In this document: piece after piece, positions 47,641-58,998 of the stretch | Position numbering within the stretch: position 1 is the first letter of the stretch | Layout of the letters: each line of letters begins with the position of its first letter | NCBI GenBank assembly: GCA_003952965.2 | Contig: CM025854.1 | Coordinates: 6,752,663-6,816,662 of the forward strand | Source: Morella rubra | Lineage: Eukaryota > Streptophyta > Magnoliopsida > Fagales > Myricaceae | Length of the DNA: 64,000 bases | Direction: 5' to 3' | Notes under the pieces: generated by a model | What the model was told of the DNA's origin: nothing | Seen by the model: only the letters and a program-made list of their open reading frames with translations | Database searches by the model: none | Translations under genes and position numbers: made by a program

Positions 47641-48421
47641 ATTTAATTCATTTATTATTTTGGTTCTTCTTTTGTGTATTTAACATTGTTTTTATTTATT
47701 TTTATATAGAAATGGAAGCTGATCCTGTGTGTATCTTATTGGATGAATCTTGAATGATTTGGATTTTGGACATTACCACATGGTGTGGTACTGACATCAT
47801 GTGAGTAATATCTTACTTCTAATATTGCACTTATTTGTTTCTCTTTCTATCTTACTTCTAGCCTCTAGGTTCTAACAGTAATTCATTGTCTACGGGATGC
47901 AAACTGGAAAGCATTGCTTTTTTTATTAGTTGGAAACTTGGAATGATATTTTGTTTAATATAACTTTTATTGTCTATTTGGCATTTTGTTCCGTTTTCTA
48001 TTTTTGAGCATTGTTGTTTGTTTGCTAGTGAGTCTATATATATAGATATATAGATATATAGTTGATTTGTTGAAAATGATTTTTACAGGACATTTTTGTA
48101 AAGAAAAACATTATGTCTCAAACTCAATAAATGCAAATTATGCAATCGGGCCTAGCTACCAATTTCTATTCTTTTAAGGTCATTTTTACCAGATATGAAA
48201 TGGGCCCAAGCTAAATAATAAGGTTGCAATAATAGCTTCAAAAAAAAATGTCCATAAAACAGCTTATGTTAGGCCCAAATTTGCTTGGCCCAAATCAAGC
48301 TCAACTCCAAATCCAATCCGATATCCGAATCTAGTGACCCAGCCGGATATAACCCACTTGGATTTTGATTTAGATTCAGTTTTTGGCCCACTGAATCCGA
48401 TAAAATCAGTGCACACCCCTA
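47641..48421. other. hAT 3' non-coding region and right end
   Basis: AT-rich, with an ATATAG repeat near 48036-48060. Ends in the inverted terminus GTGCACACCCCTA. No coding sequence. Confidence 0.55.
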
Positions 48422-49600
48422 TCGATTGGTAATGTACCGATCAATCACACATTTTGTGATGAAACGCATCGGCATGGAATGCAAAGTGCTTTGGTGACGA
48501 AATTACATCGTCACCACTACCGATCGATCGATGAGTTACCAATGGACACGTGTCAGACGCCGATCACATAACGAATGGCATGTTGGCACGTGGTTTTCTA
48601 AAACGATCGATCATAATACACAACTAATCGATTGGTAAACGTAACCGTCAATAAAAAGAAGCGTCAATCGATCGAGATATACTACCGATCGATCAGTTGT
48701 TCAACAAATGGAAGTGTACCCCGAGTTAGCCACGTGATACAAAAGAACGATCAATCCTGACCTAGCACCAATCCATTGTAAGTGTAACCGTCTCTTTTTT
48801 GAATCGTAGTTCGATCATTGAATTAGCTATCAATCAGCGTGTCAACAAATGCTAAGTGCCACATGTTGAAAAAACAAGCAATCGATCAGCAAACAAAGAC
48901 CGATCGATCAGCGCAAGGGATTATATGAAACCGCTAAAGGCATTTTTACCATTTATCTCTCTACAATATTCTCACAAAATCCTCTTAACCCTTAACGAGC
49001 CATTTTGTGCTGCATTGTCCTCCCAAGTGTGTGAAAATTTCCCCCATTATCATGTACAAGAAAGGTACGTAGTCTTGTTATGTTTTAAGCGATTTTAAAT
49101 TGGTTTCTAGTTCAGTTTTTTTAAGTTGTTATATAATCCATTTAGGTCCGTAAACTATATTTATTTAGTGTTAATGTATGTTTTAGGAGTTTAGGATTGT
49201 TTAGGGATGAATTTGGGGTGATTTTGAGCGTGTTTTGGGATATTATAGGAACTGTGTATTCTTCCCCCGTCGTTTATGCGCCAATCGATCGCCTGTTCTG
49301 ATCGATCGCCTGAACAGGCGATCGATCAGTAGATAGTTACTGAGAAATAGGATCGAACGGTTTAGTTAGCTGATCAATCATAGTGGTATTTTTGGGACTG
49401 ATATATCGGTCCTAAAAATGTGTTTCAACTATTTCACCGATCAATTGTTATATTGTGTGATGAATCGTACGTGTCACCGATTGATCAGTGTTTTTCTAAA
49501 TGCACAATTTTGATTTCGCAATCGATCGGTTATTTAAATGAGCGATCGTTATATTTTGTGATCGATCGCAAGAATTGGCGATGGATCGCCATTTTGTTGC
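48422..49600. repeat. Element 2 5'-subterminal GATCGATC repeats
   Basis: Dense CGATCGATCG words and one-base variants (for example near 48520, 48605, 48660, 48690, 48900, 49300, 49560). Continuous with the copies before the hAT insertion at 43172. Confidence 0.85.
49300..49327. repeat. Perfect 13-bp inverted repeat built from GATCGATC
   Basis: GATCGATCGCCTG and its exact reverse complement are separated by AA. A further half copy (CAATCGATCGCCTGTT) lies at 49281-49296. Two private palindromes are joined in a hairpin. Confidence 0.9.
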
Positions 49601-49680
49601 AGCTTCTTTAATATTTTAATTATGTTATTGTGATTTTTTATTAACACATATTTATATACAATTATTGTTGCATACCTAAA

Positions 49681-50856
49681 ATGACAGTAGCTAAGAATGC
49701 GCACACTACGAGGACCGGGGTGAGATCGTCGTCCAGGGAGCAGGAGGTTGATCTGAACTTTACCGTGGAGAGGCGAATGAAGTACTTGAGGATGCGGCCG
49801 ATAGCCAGTGAGACTCTCTAATTTTGATGACCTGATGTACAAAGACCACACTATTTTTCCAGCTCTTTGAGTACTAGAGATTATTACATCATCTCTCTTG
49901 GACGGAGAGTTTCTATGTCGACAGCCTGATTTGGGATTTCTATTGTGTCGTTGTCTCGGCAAGGAGAGGAGCTGAGCTACAGCTGACAGTGCGAGGCGTG
50001 CAGTTCACATTCTCGGCTAACGTTATTACCACTTTTTTGTGCTGTCCTAAGTCTGACACCCCATGCTTCCCGGCAGTACCCCTGATGGATGAGGAAACAA
50101 CATCAGAGTAGGACCTGTGGACGATTACAACGAGGCAGACGTCTGTAGTTGTTGGAAACAAATTAAACAAAGTGAACTCACTTTGTTTTAGCGGATGATG
50201 CACCTCATCTGGACGGATGGCAGATCCCATTCCTCGGTGTGCCCATTTACTAGAGCTTAGTGCATCCTCTTGCTTGGTCAGCAAACGCAATAGATCTCTC
50301 GCTCTACATGTACGAGCTGATACTGGAGGAGGCTTGGTCGATTCATAGTTATAGCCTCCCATACGGCGTGTTGCTAACTCAGTTTCTCATTGATCGGTGT
50401 ATCGTGATTGGTGACCGGGAGACTCGTAAGTTTGTCATGAGCACACTGAATAAGGCCACTGTGTCAAGAAGCAAGTAGTAGGAGGGGGCTTTGACTCGAT
50501 GGTTCGCTCGTAGAGCAGCAGCAACCCCAGATACGACAGCACGGCCATCGACCGACGCTGGAGAGTCTCGATTAGAGGCACCTTTCAAGACGGGAGCACC
50601 TGCAATGCCTCCTCCTCGGGTGGCCCAGCTCTTTGGGGACCTCGAAAATTGTGTTAGTGCGGCTATCATGATCACTCTAAGGCCTCTTGAAGAGCATGCA
50701 GAGAATTTGGAGCAGGAGATTAAGGTGCTCCAGGAAGAGTTTGAGTCTTTCTATGTATTTGGGACAAATATTTTTATTTTTGGATATGTAGTGATTTTGA
50801 TTACAGATTATGAGTTTTTTCATTTTTATTTTTTTTCCCAACATATAGATACGTAA
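49681..50856 (+). pseudogene. Accessory 'putative plant transposon protein' gene, element 2
   Basis: The ATG at 49681 opens MTVAKNAHTTRTGVRSSSREQEVDLNF. Conserved pieces: LWDFYCVVVS and LTVRGVQFTFSANVITTF (about 49930-50030), MHLIWTDGRSH (about 50198), and LPYGVLLTQFLIDRCIVIGDRETR (50353-50430). The C-terminal half has PLEEHAENLEQEIKVLQEEFE (about 50685-50745), a predicted coiled coil. It matches the genes at 38724-37697 and 61599-62812 in order of motifs. Stops at several places (e.g. 49819 and 50111) make it a pseudogene. No function is established for the family. Confidence 0.82.
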
Positions 50857-51025
50857 ATTTATCAAAATACCCTTTTGATGGCAAAATTAATAAAAATTGC
50901 AAAGTTAAACAGCTAAATAAAATACATATTTAAATAAAATTTAAGTACATACATATATACATAAGAAATTAATAGCGATCAATCAAATAAGTAATATAAG
51001 AATCTAAATAAAATTTGTGTACAAA

Positions 51026-51068
<43 letters not shown>

Positions 51069-51224
51069 AGTACAAATATATTTTAAATAAAATGAAATAA
51101 AAATCGAGATATCTATAGGTATAAATATGTTTAAATACAAATATGTATTAAGATGGCATCATAAATAAAAAAATATTTCATAATTAAGTCATTTTTCTAG
51201 TTAAAAATCATTTTTTTAATATTT
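50857..51224. other. No gene; AT microsatellite
   Basis: AT-rich spacer after the accessory gene, with a TA repeat at 51029-51062. Confidence 0.6.
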
Positions 51225-52880
51225 TGGATAATCGATCTATCGATGCATGACCAATCAGTTGTTATAGCACAGTGTCGTTTAGATCTAACCAACCGATCGA
51301 TCGTCTAAAATGGCCAATTGATCGTCAAAGACGCCGTCATTTTGTTTGTCTCAACTGATCGATCGGTAAATAATTGCAAACCGATCAATCATTTAAATGC
51401 GTCGTCTTTTTTGCAATACGATACGATCGATCAGCTAGCACGGTGTCATTTTAATTGGAAATGACGATCTATCGGTGGCTTCGACAGATCGATCGGTAGA
51501 AAAATTATGTGTTTAAGAATCAATGATTGAATATTGTGTGTTTAAATCTTTGCACACACAAAATATATAAAAACAATGTTAGGATGTATTTAGATTACAT
51601 AAAAACATATCAGGTACACATCATTAATCTTTAGGAAAGCATGTTTAAGTTGTACATGTTGCATCATAGAAACATATTGTAACAGTTAGTATGAGGCATG
51701 TATTAAGATTGGATAAACTAGTGATATAATCTTTATTTAGCACATGATTATAAGTTATTAGTATGAGGCTTGTATTAAGATGGCATCATAAGTAATTTTT
51801 TTTCATAATTAAGTCATTTTTCTGGTTAAAAATTGTCTTTTTTCTTTTAAATTAGGATCATCGATCGATCGGTCGGTGTAGGATGGTGTTGCTTAGATAT
51901 ATTGAACTATTCGAATGTCTAGAAATGTCGATCGATGGCTTGCATCCATCGTCGTTTTGTTGTTTTTAACCAATTGATCGTCTCTATGTACCGATCGATC
52001 ACCAAGTACGACGATGTTTTAAATTCAATTTCCGATCAGGTGTGAATTTTGTTACGATCAATCAGTCGAAAAACATAGCGGGAATTTAAAAGTTGACAAG
52101 GCGATATGTCATGCCCCATGCCAGTACTTACCCCTTATGCTCACCTATAGTGATGGTATGCATGCAAGCGGGGATTAAGTAGGTGAATTAGAGAGGGGCA
52201 TTACACAATCTATCGGTTGAAAGGTCAATCGATCGGTGTTTATCGAGCTTCAAATGCCCAAATGCTCTAAGGCTGTGGGTGAGGTGCAAAAATGCACCCA
52301 CAGCAAGGAGGAGATGGCATACCCAGGAGAAGGAGTTATTTTTCCCCAAACTTAGCTCAAACATTGTCTTTTTGGTTGGCAGAGTGTTTAGAATAGCTTA
52401 AGAGTATGCCCAAGCTCAAATTCATTGGTTTTTTAACTAGGGTGAATATTGAAAAATTTGGACGAAATTTGTGAGATTTTGGTGTGGATTTAGTTCGTTT
52501 TGGTGTACATTTCATGCAAGAGGTAATTTACTCGACCTACACTACGATTTAGGAATGATTTGGTTGGTTATTTTGTGATTTTTTTGATTTGGGTATTTGT
52601 GGGTATTATGATATGATTTGTGATGATTAGAGCTAATTAGGGTGTTTCTAATATGTACATTGGAATTGGTATTGCATGAGGATGATTTGGGAGTGGATTT
52701 GAGTGTGTGGGGAGGCTTGGCATGTTTTTTTCGATCTGGGTTAAATACAATCAATCACCACTTTGGCCAATTGATCGTCTATTAGACTGAAGACATACGA
52801 TCGATCGTGTTCGTTTTAGGCAATCGATCGTCTTTACTAACCGACCGATCGTCAATAATACCGATTGATCGGTGTTTAAG
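51225..52880. repeat. Element 2 internal GATCGATC clusters
   Basis: Two clusters, 51225-51505 and 51860-52260, and a smaller one at 52750-52880, between the accessory gene and the TNP2 leader. Same relative position as the internal GTTCGAAC and GTCCGGAC clusters of elements 1 and 3. Confidence 0.8.
52107..52205 (+). repeat. 99-bp LTR-like remnant
   Basis: Begins TGTCATGCCCC and ends GGGGCATTACA, like the start and end of Gypsy LTRs of the type seen elsewhere in the window. The two ends form 11-bp inverted repeats with one mismatch. The flanks show no clear duplication. Either a nearly fully deleted LTR or a small inverted-repeat element. Confidence 0.4.
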
Positions 52881-53161
52881 GCAGAAGTTGATTTTTGATC
52901 ATGTGTAGCATTTATACTTTTTACACATTTGATTATTGAAGTGCTTGAGTTTTGAAAATGAATCATGAAGTTTAAGAAGACTGGAGGATGATTATAGGAG
53001 TGTTTTTTTATTATTGATGTGTAGTATTTGAACTATTTACATGTTTGATTATTGAAGTGCTTGAGTTCCAAAAATGAATTATGAAGTTTGAGAAGATGGA
53101 GGATGATTATAGGAGTGTTTTTACTTGTTCAGTTTGGGTTTATTTTTGGCATATAATGTGT

Positions 53162-53520
53162 GTAACCTTAGCCCATTCAAGGGTTACGACGCGATGAATA
53201 TGCATTTATCGTGTAATAACCCTTGAATTGTCCAAAATATGGACAGTTTGAGATTGTGTATTTGGGTTTGGACGAGTCCGTTACTTGTGTTTTGTCCAGT
53301 CTTGGAGAAAGTTCGGTATCATCTACCTTTTGTCTTCTAGGTATACTACTAGCATTGGTGTATGATGTCATATAACTATCGTTGATGACGTTTGCCCCCA
53401 ACGCTAGTGCTTGTACTTGGGGACAGGGGGAGATGCTGTTAAATTTTTTTCTAGGTATGGATGGACACAAATCGAACTGACGTTTAACTCCAAATGCACA
53501 ATCTTGAGTGGGATAGGACC
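53162..53520 (+). promoter_or_regulatory. Structured leader segment upstream of TNP2, element 2
   Basis: In order: ACCTTAGCCC (about 53164-53173), short hairpin 53175-53228 (stem ATTCAAGGGTTA / TAACCCTTGAAT), box TTGAATTGTCCA + 5 nt + TGGACAGTTTGAG (53223-53252), fold-back 53252-53503 (252 bp) with stems GATTGTGTATTTGG / CCAAATGCACAATC and ACTAGCATTGG / CCAACGCTAGT, and GGGATAGGACC (53510-53520). TNP2 begins about 85 nt later. It probably sits in a leader intron with donor near 52523 and acceptor near 53599. Confidence 0.8.
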
Positions 53521-53603
53521 TATCAGCTGGGCACAAAGTCAAGTTCCAATGAATAGGAGTTTATGAGCTTACTTAATGTTGTGCATTGTTTTATATTAGT
53601 GGC

Positions 53604-56177
53604 AACATATAAGAGTTGGGTTTAAGAGAAAAATTGGTTTGGTGAAAAGTATGTAGAGGGGTCCGTGGGTTTGTCAGTATGGCTGCTTGTTGTGTAGACT
53701 CTTAGGGTCAGATCAGATGTCCGTGTCGAAAGTGCAGAAATTTAGTGTTTCAAGTGTTGGATAAAATGGAAGATCATATATACATTAATGAGTTTGATGT
53801 AAGTTATAAGTAATGGGTGTTTCACGGAGAAGGTATTCAACTTTATAAAAATCTGAGTCAAGAGTCCGGTGCAGCTTACCACATAGTGATAAGTATTTAG
53901 AGGGAGATACCTTTGATGGGATGAAGGAAATGTTAACTGATGTTCATGCGGGTTAGAAGGTGGGGTGGGAGAGATTGAAACGGAGAATCTTGATATTAGT
54001 GGAACCCCCACTTCTGGACCGAAGGTTTCGACACCATTTGATAAGTTATGGGAAGAGGTAGAACGTGAACTGTATCCTGGATGTAGCAAGTTTAGTAAGT
54101 TGTCATTTTGTCCGGCTGTTGCATGTGAAGTCAGAGAATAAGTTGTCGGTTAAGGCATTTGATATGGTGTTACAGTTGATTAAAGGAGGAATTACCAGTG
54201 GGGGAGACGTTACCGAGATCATATTGCAAGGCAAAACAATTGCGAAAGGGTCTTGGGTTTAGTTATGATAAGATCCATGCATGTCAGAATGATTGTGTGT
54301 TGTTTTGGAAGGAAAACAATGAGTTAGACAATGTCTGATATGTGGGGTGTCTCGGTGGAAATTCGCAGATGACTTGTGCAAGCTAATTCCCAAAAAAGTG
54401 TTGCTTCATTTCCCTTTAATCCCTAGACTTAAACGTTTGTTTACACAAAAGATATAGCTCATGACATGAGATGACATAAAGAGAAATGGGTCGACGATAG
54501 GGAAAGTATGAGGCATCCTGGAGATTCATTAGCTTGGAAAAATTTTGATAAGGACCATGTTGGTTTGCTCAAGATGCCCGCAACATCCGCCCGGGTCTTA
54601 CTTCGACCGGTTTAAACCGTTTGGAAACATGAGCAACGCGTACAATATTTGGCCAATCGTTGTATTTCCTTATAATTTGCCCCCATGGAGGTATATGAAT
54701 TTCTCATTTTCATTGATGACTCTTTTGATCTCGGGTCGCCTGTCACTGGGAATTGATATAGATGTATATCTTCAACCTTTAGTGGACGAGTTGAAACAAC
54801 TATGGGAAGGTGGAGTTGAGACATATGATGCTTTAGATGAGACGACATTTAAGATGCAAGCAGCTTTGATGTGGATCATTAATATTTCCCAACATATGCC
54901 AATTTATATGAATGGAGTATCAAAGGGAAGTTGACATATCCAATGTGTAATTTAAACATTGACTATAAGTGGTTGAAGCACGGAGAAGAATGTGTTATAT
55001 GGGTCATAGGAGATACTTGACACCGGAGCATGCATGGAGATATGATGTGGATACGTTTGATGGGAAAGAAGAACATAGACTTCTGCTTGGGGAGTTAATT
55101 GGTGAGGATATATTGGAACAATTGACGCATGTCGGGAGACTATCTTTGGTAAAGTGTCAGCAAAAGAATAGGGGAAAGAAGAAACAGTCATCGAACATTT
55201 GAATTGGACGAAGAAGAGCATTTTTTCCAACTGCGTATTGGAGTATGTCAGGGTTATGGCATAACTTGGACGTATGCACATCGAAAAGAACATATGTAAC
55301 AATGTGATCGGGACGTGATGAATATCAAGTTCAAGACCAGGGATTCAGCGGGTGCACGTAGAAATTTAGCTGAAATGAGGGTTAAAAAGATTTGCACTTG
55401 GTTCATGATGGTTGGGTCAAATTGATGTCTCAAGCGACGTATACTTTTAACTTAGGAAGAGCGAAGGAGGGCCTGTGAGTGCTTAAAAGACGTGAGGTTT
55501 CCGATGGTTATGCTACTGAGATTTCACATTATGTGAATCTAGATGAGTTGAAAGTGTATGAAATGAAAAGTCATGATTGTCATGTGTTCTTGCAGAGGGT
55601 TCTTCCAGTGATAATCCGAGGGTTGTTGAAGGAAGATGTGGGTGGCGCAGTAATCGAATTATGTTTATTTTGTCAAGAGTTGTGCTCACGGACGTTGAAG
55701 ATTTCTATATTGCAGAGGATGTCGGAAGATAACGAATTAATTTTATGCGAGTTAGAAATTATTTTTCCGCCAGCTTTTTTGACGGTAATGATGCATTTGG
55801 TGGTCCACTTACCGCGCCATGCAATGCTTGCTAGATCGGTGCAGTATAGATAGATGTATCCATTTGAATGGTTAATGGGTATCTCAAAACGATCTGTGAA
55901 AAATAAGTCGCATCACGAAGAGTCGATTGTAGAAGCGAATATTAAGAACGAGTGTTCAACAATTTATTCCATGTACCTCCGAGGGGTCGAAACAGTGTTT
56001 AGTAGCAGAGATCGAAACTAAGATTCTGATGGTGAGATGGAGGTACCAGAAAGGTTATTGGATTTGTGCACTCAGAGAATTAGATTGATAGGGGTTGCAA
56101 AGGGACAGGACATAGACCAAACAGAGTTCAAGAAAAGCTCGGTGGTATATGCTGAACAATTGCAAAGGCATCAGTAA
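53604..56177 (+). pseudogene. TNP2 transposase of CACTA element 2, decayed
   Basis: The start codon is lost: ATA TAAGAGTTGG stands where element 1 has ATGGATAAGAGTTGG. The transposase-associated domain follows (FGEKYVEGV, IRCPCRKC near 53720). The core at 54590-55300 has RFKPFGNMSNAYNIWPIVVFPYNLPPWRYM, LMTLLISGRLSLGIDIDVYL, KMQAALMWIIN, RRMCYMGHRRYLTPEHAW and LWHNLDV. A DUF4218-type region is at 55479-55853 (EMKSHDCHVFLQRVLPVIIRG, IFPPAFLTVMMHLVVHL). The frame ends at 56177 with no DUF4216-type region seen, unlike element 1. Many frameshifts. Confidence 0.9.
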
Positions 56178-56234
56178 CTACTTAGAGTAAATAAAATAAA
56201 ATTTCAAGTTCTACTGTAATATATATTTTGGTTC

Positions 56235-57580
56235 TAAGTGCGGCCGTGGTAGGACACGTGGGGTCGCTTTGGAGAAGGACTGATTTCGATTACCGTTAAC
56301 AAGTGGGCTGATGTTCTAGCAGAAGCGAAGGAGTACATTATGGATTGGGTGCTGGTATGATTAAACTCATAAACATAGTATTCTTAGTTAAGCATTTCGT
56401 TTATCATTGTAATATTGTATCTTTTGGTACTTATGAAGACTACTTCGTCCTTGACTACACCCGTCAGGAGGATGTGAGGACGGTGCTTGAGACTATAATG
56501 ATGGCACGTCGAACGCATCACAACTAGATGCATGCATATTTCAAGAAGTTCTTGAGTAAAGAGGCGGTGTTGCTGAAGCCCCACCCTGATATCACGGAAG
56601 AACAGTGGAAGACGTTTTGTGATCTGTTCACCAGGGAAGCATTTATGGTTCGTGAATTTACAAAAACCTGTTGCTTAAATATTACATTCCTTTTATATCT
56701 AATTACTTAAAATATCACAGAAAAGAAATGAGCAAAATAAGATAAATAGATCATAGTTGACTGTGAACCATGCTGTTGGTTCACACTCGTTCCAGCGCAC
56801 ATGAGCTTGCATGGTAAGTTAAGTACTAAATTATGATTTTTATTGATATATTCAAATTCTTTGAAATTGTTTGTCAATAACTTTATGCTATTTCCATGTG
56901 GAAATATCTCAATAGTGTCAAAATAAATCTAGCAGAGCTATATAAGAAGAATTATAGAAACAAAGATGGTGTTTGGACCTCAAAAGGAGAAAGAGAAATT
57001 TATGTAAGTCATTTTCATTTTAATCTAGTTGAAAGATGTCTGTATAGTTTATCTATTTTAATGTTTCTGGTAAGTATTATCATTTTTCAGGAATAGATGG
57101 ATGTCTTCCAGCGCTAGTGTGATTTAGAATGGAAGACTTACACTAAAATTTAAGTATATTTTGACATATTAGGCGAGAAGTCGAGATATGTTCAGGGATT
57201 CGGAAGCGCGGTTAGCCTGCGCCTTCATCAACTTTGAACTACACAGTCTTCTGATCTACAACACCAACTAGCGAAGGCAAGGGATGAGATAGAAGTGATG
57301 AGAGCTGCTAGTGAAAAAGACTTGCAAGAATTTACGAAGAAGCAAGCTGAGATGGAGGCCACGCTGCGGAGCACTGTGAGGAGCAGAAGCGCATTGGGTT
57401 GGAGCGCCTGAAAAAGGAGCAAAAGTACATGTGAAAAGAGCAATAGCACTTATAGGTAGAAATATGAAAGGAGCTGGAGCAGCATGTCCTCTGTAATGGA
57501 GAAGAAAATGCACAACATGTTAAAGTGACTATTCAACCAGTTTGGGGGCTCACACAGGTAGAGGCATGTATGTTGTAATA
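56235..57580 (+). pseudogene. TNPA-like gene of CACTA element 2, decayed
   Basis: Pieces in order: GRTRGVALEK (about 56250), ITVNKWADVLAEAKEYIMDWVL (about 56290-56355), YFVLDYTRQEDVRTVLETIMM (56440-56500), MHAYFKKFLSKEAVLLKPHPDITEEQWKTFCDLFTREAF (56528-56645), LTVNHAVGSHSFQRT (about 56758-56800), LAELYKKNYRNKDGVWTSKGEREIY (56925-57003) and a charged coiled-coil tail. Gaps with GT..AG-like borders suggest introns. Corresponds piece by piece to the gene at 32484-30950 in element 1. Confidence 0.8.
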
Positions 57581-57739
57581 GCTTTGTAATTATGTATTAT
57601 TACGATATTATTTTTAGTTTAATAACGGATCATTATGTATTATTATCGATGTTTATTAATGTGAGTATTTATTATTATTGTAACAACACGTGTTATATAA
57701 TATTTTCTATTATTATTGTTTTTTTTTAAATTGATTATG

Positions 57740-57890
57740 TTATGGTCGTTCGATCGACAATTCCAGTGATCAAACGATTATTGTGAATACAATCGATCGC
57801 AAATACACCGTTTAATCTCCAATATTAGCACGCCTATAATATTAATCGATTAGTAACAAAACCGATTGATCACCCCTACGCAAGCAATAG
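57740..57890. repeat. Element 2 3'-side GATCGATC repeats
   Basis: GTTCGATCGAC, CAATCGATCGCA and ACCGATTGATCA within 150 bp after the TNPA-like gene. This is the start of the 3' subterminal region, cut by element 3 at 57914. Confidence 0.75.
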
Positions 57891-57913
57891 ACCATTGAGC
57901 AAAAAGTGATACA

Positions 57914-58660
57914 CACTACAAGAAATATAGCTTTAGGTGACAAAAATCTGGTGTCAAACAAAATTTTGTCACCTAAAGTGGCCTTTCCCTGACAAAATAT
58001 TAATTTCGTCACCCAAAATCATCCAGGAAAAAAAACCATCCAGACAGATCAAAAATACGTTCTAACGTATTTCTAGAGTGACGACATACACGCATCGCCA
58101 ATGAGTGACGGTAAAAATAGTCACAAATATAAAAACCGTCCGGACTCTCGACAACACCGTTCGGACTCTATGTTGGGTGACAAATTGCAAATCGTCGTAA
58201 CTGAGTGACAATTAGAATCGTCACAATTTTTCCAAATCCGTCCGGACAATTTTTATAAAACCGTCCGAATGGAATTACATAACGAATAATAATCGTCAGC
58301 ATATATAGTGACAAATTTAAAATCATCATGAACACTCAATACCGTTTGGACTACACAAAATGCATTCAACGGGAAAAAAATCCGTCCGGACTGTTAAAAA
58401 AAGTCCGCATAGGTATGACGCTTCTTCCGCGAATTGTGTGGTTCCACGTTGCAAAACTTCAGACACGTTAAAAATCTCACCGTCCGGACCCATAAATACA
58501 GTCCGAACGGTTAAAGTTCTAGATCCATTTCGAATCAATCGGCATATTTAATGACGATTAAATTTGATTGGGCCACGTGTGAAAATGATGCAGAGAACCG
58601 TCCGAACTCATATAAATATGTTCGGACACTTTTAGGAGATGTTAAACCTGCCAGACTTTG
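57914..58660. repeat. Element 3 5'-subterminal GTCCGGAC repeats
   Basis: GTCCGGAC at 58240 and 58383 and many variants (CCGTTCGGAC, CCGTCCGAA) up to 58640. Further clusters are at 58860-59000, 59745-60240 and 61290-61560, since the accessory unit is duplicated. Confidence 0.85.
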
Positions 58661-58998
58661 TGAAAATCACAAACTCCCTCTCCTTCTCTCAAACTTTTCT
58701 CCTAAACGGTTTCACTCCCATTCGAGATCTCTCAAATAACTTCAGGTAAAACTTTCATGAGTTTGCTTCTTAATTTCATGCATTTCAATTCAATTTTGTC
58801 CGTTATTTAGTTTGTTGGGTTGTTTTGGTTATCAAATTATGCTACTTTGATTTGGTTCATCGAAACACCGTTCGGACGTTATTTTATAACGTTCGGACTC
58901 GATATCGGACATCCAATTTATTAGACGTGCGGACATACAATTTAAACGATGTAGTTTGATTTCGTGCGAACGGTTTTTCCTAATGTTCGGACGGTTTT

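Larger units (their letters stand above)
43182..48421 (+). mobile_element. hAT transposon with transposase and an LTR insertion
   Basis: 5240 bp. Termini TAGGGCTGTGCA and, on the other strand, TAGGGGTGTGCA (11 of 12 match). The 8-bp target duplication is TCGATCGG (43174-43181) and TCGATTGG (48422-48429), one difference. The flanks are the GATCGATC repeats of CACTA element 2. It carries a decayed plus-strand transposase (45402-47640) and a truncated Gypsy LTR that begins only 19 bp inside the left end. Confidence 0.9.
42965..57913 (+). mobile_element. CACTA transposon, element 2, interrupted at both sides
   Basis: Left terminus CACTACTAGAATTTTGGG at 42965, with GTGACGAAA / TTTCGTCAC words next to it. 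Genes are on the plus strand: accessory gene (49681-50856), palindrome clusters, structured leader (53162-53520), TNP2 (53604-56177), TNPA-like gene (56235-57580), then palindromes to 57890. An hAT element (43182-48421) is inserted 217 bp from the left end. CACTA element 3 is inserted at 57914, so the right terminus is beyond the window or lost. Its private motif is GATCGATC. Confidence 0.88.

Noticed and set aside
48422..49600. Regularly repeated GATCGATC words that might be mistaken for a CRISPR or satellite array
   Set aside because: Spacing is irregular, spacers are not unit length, and the position next to CACTA ends explains them.
49549..49962. 137-residue minus-strand frame
   Set aside because: Antisense shadow of the accessory gene and its leader, with no recognisable domain.
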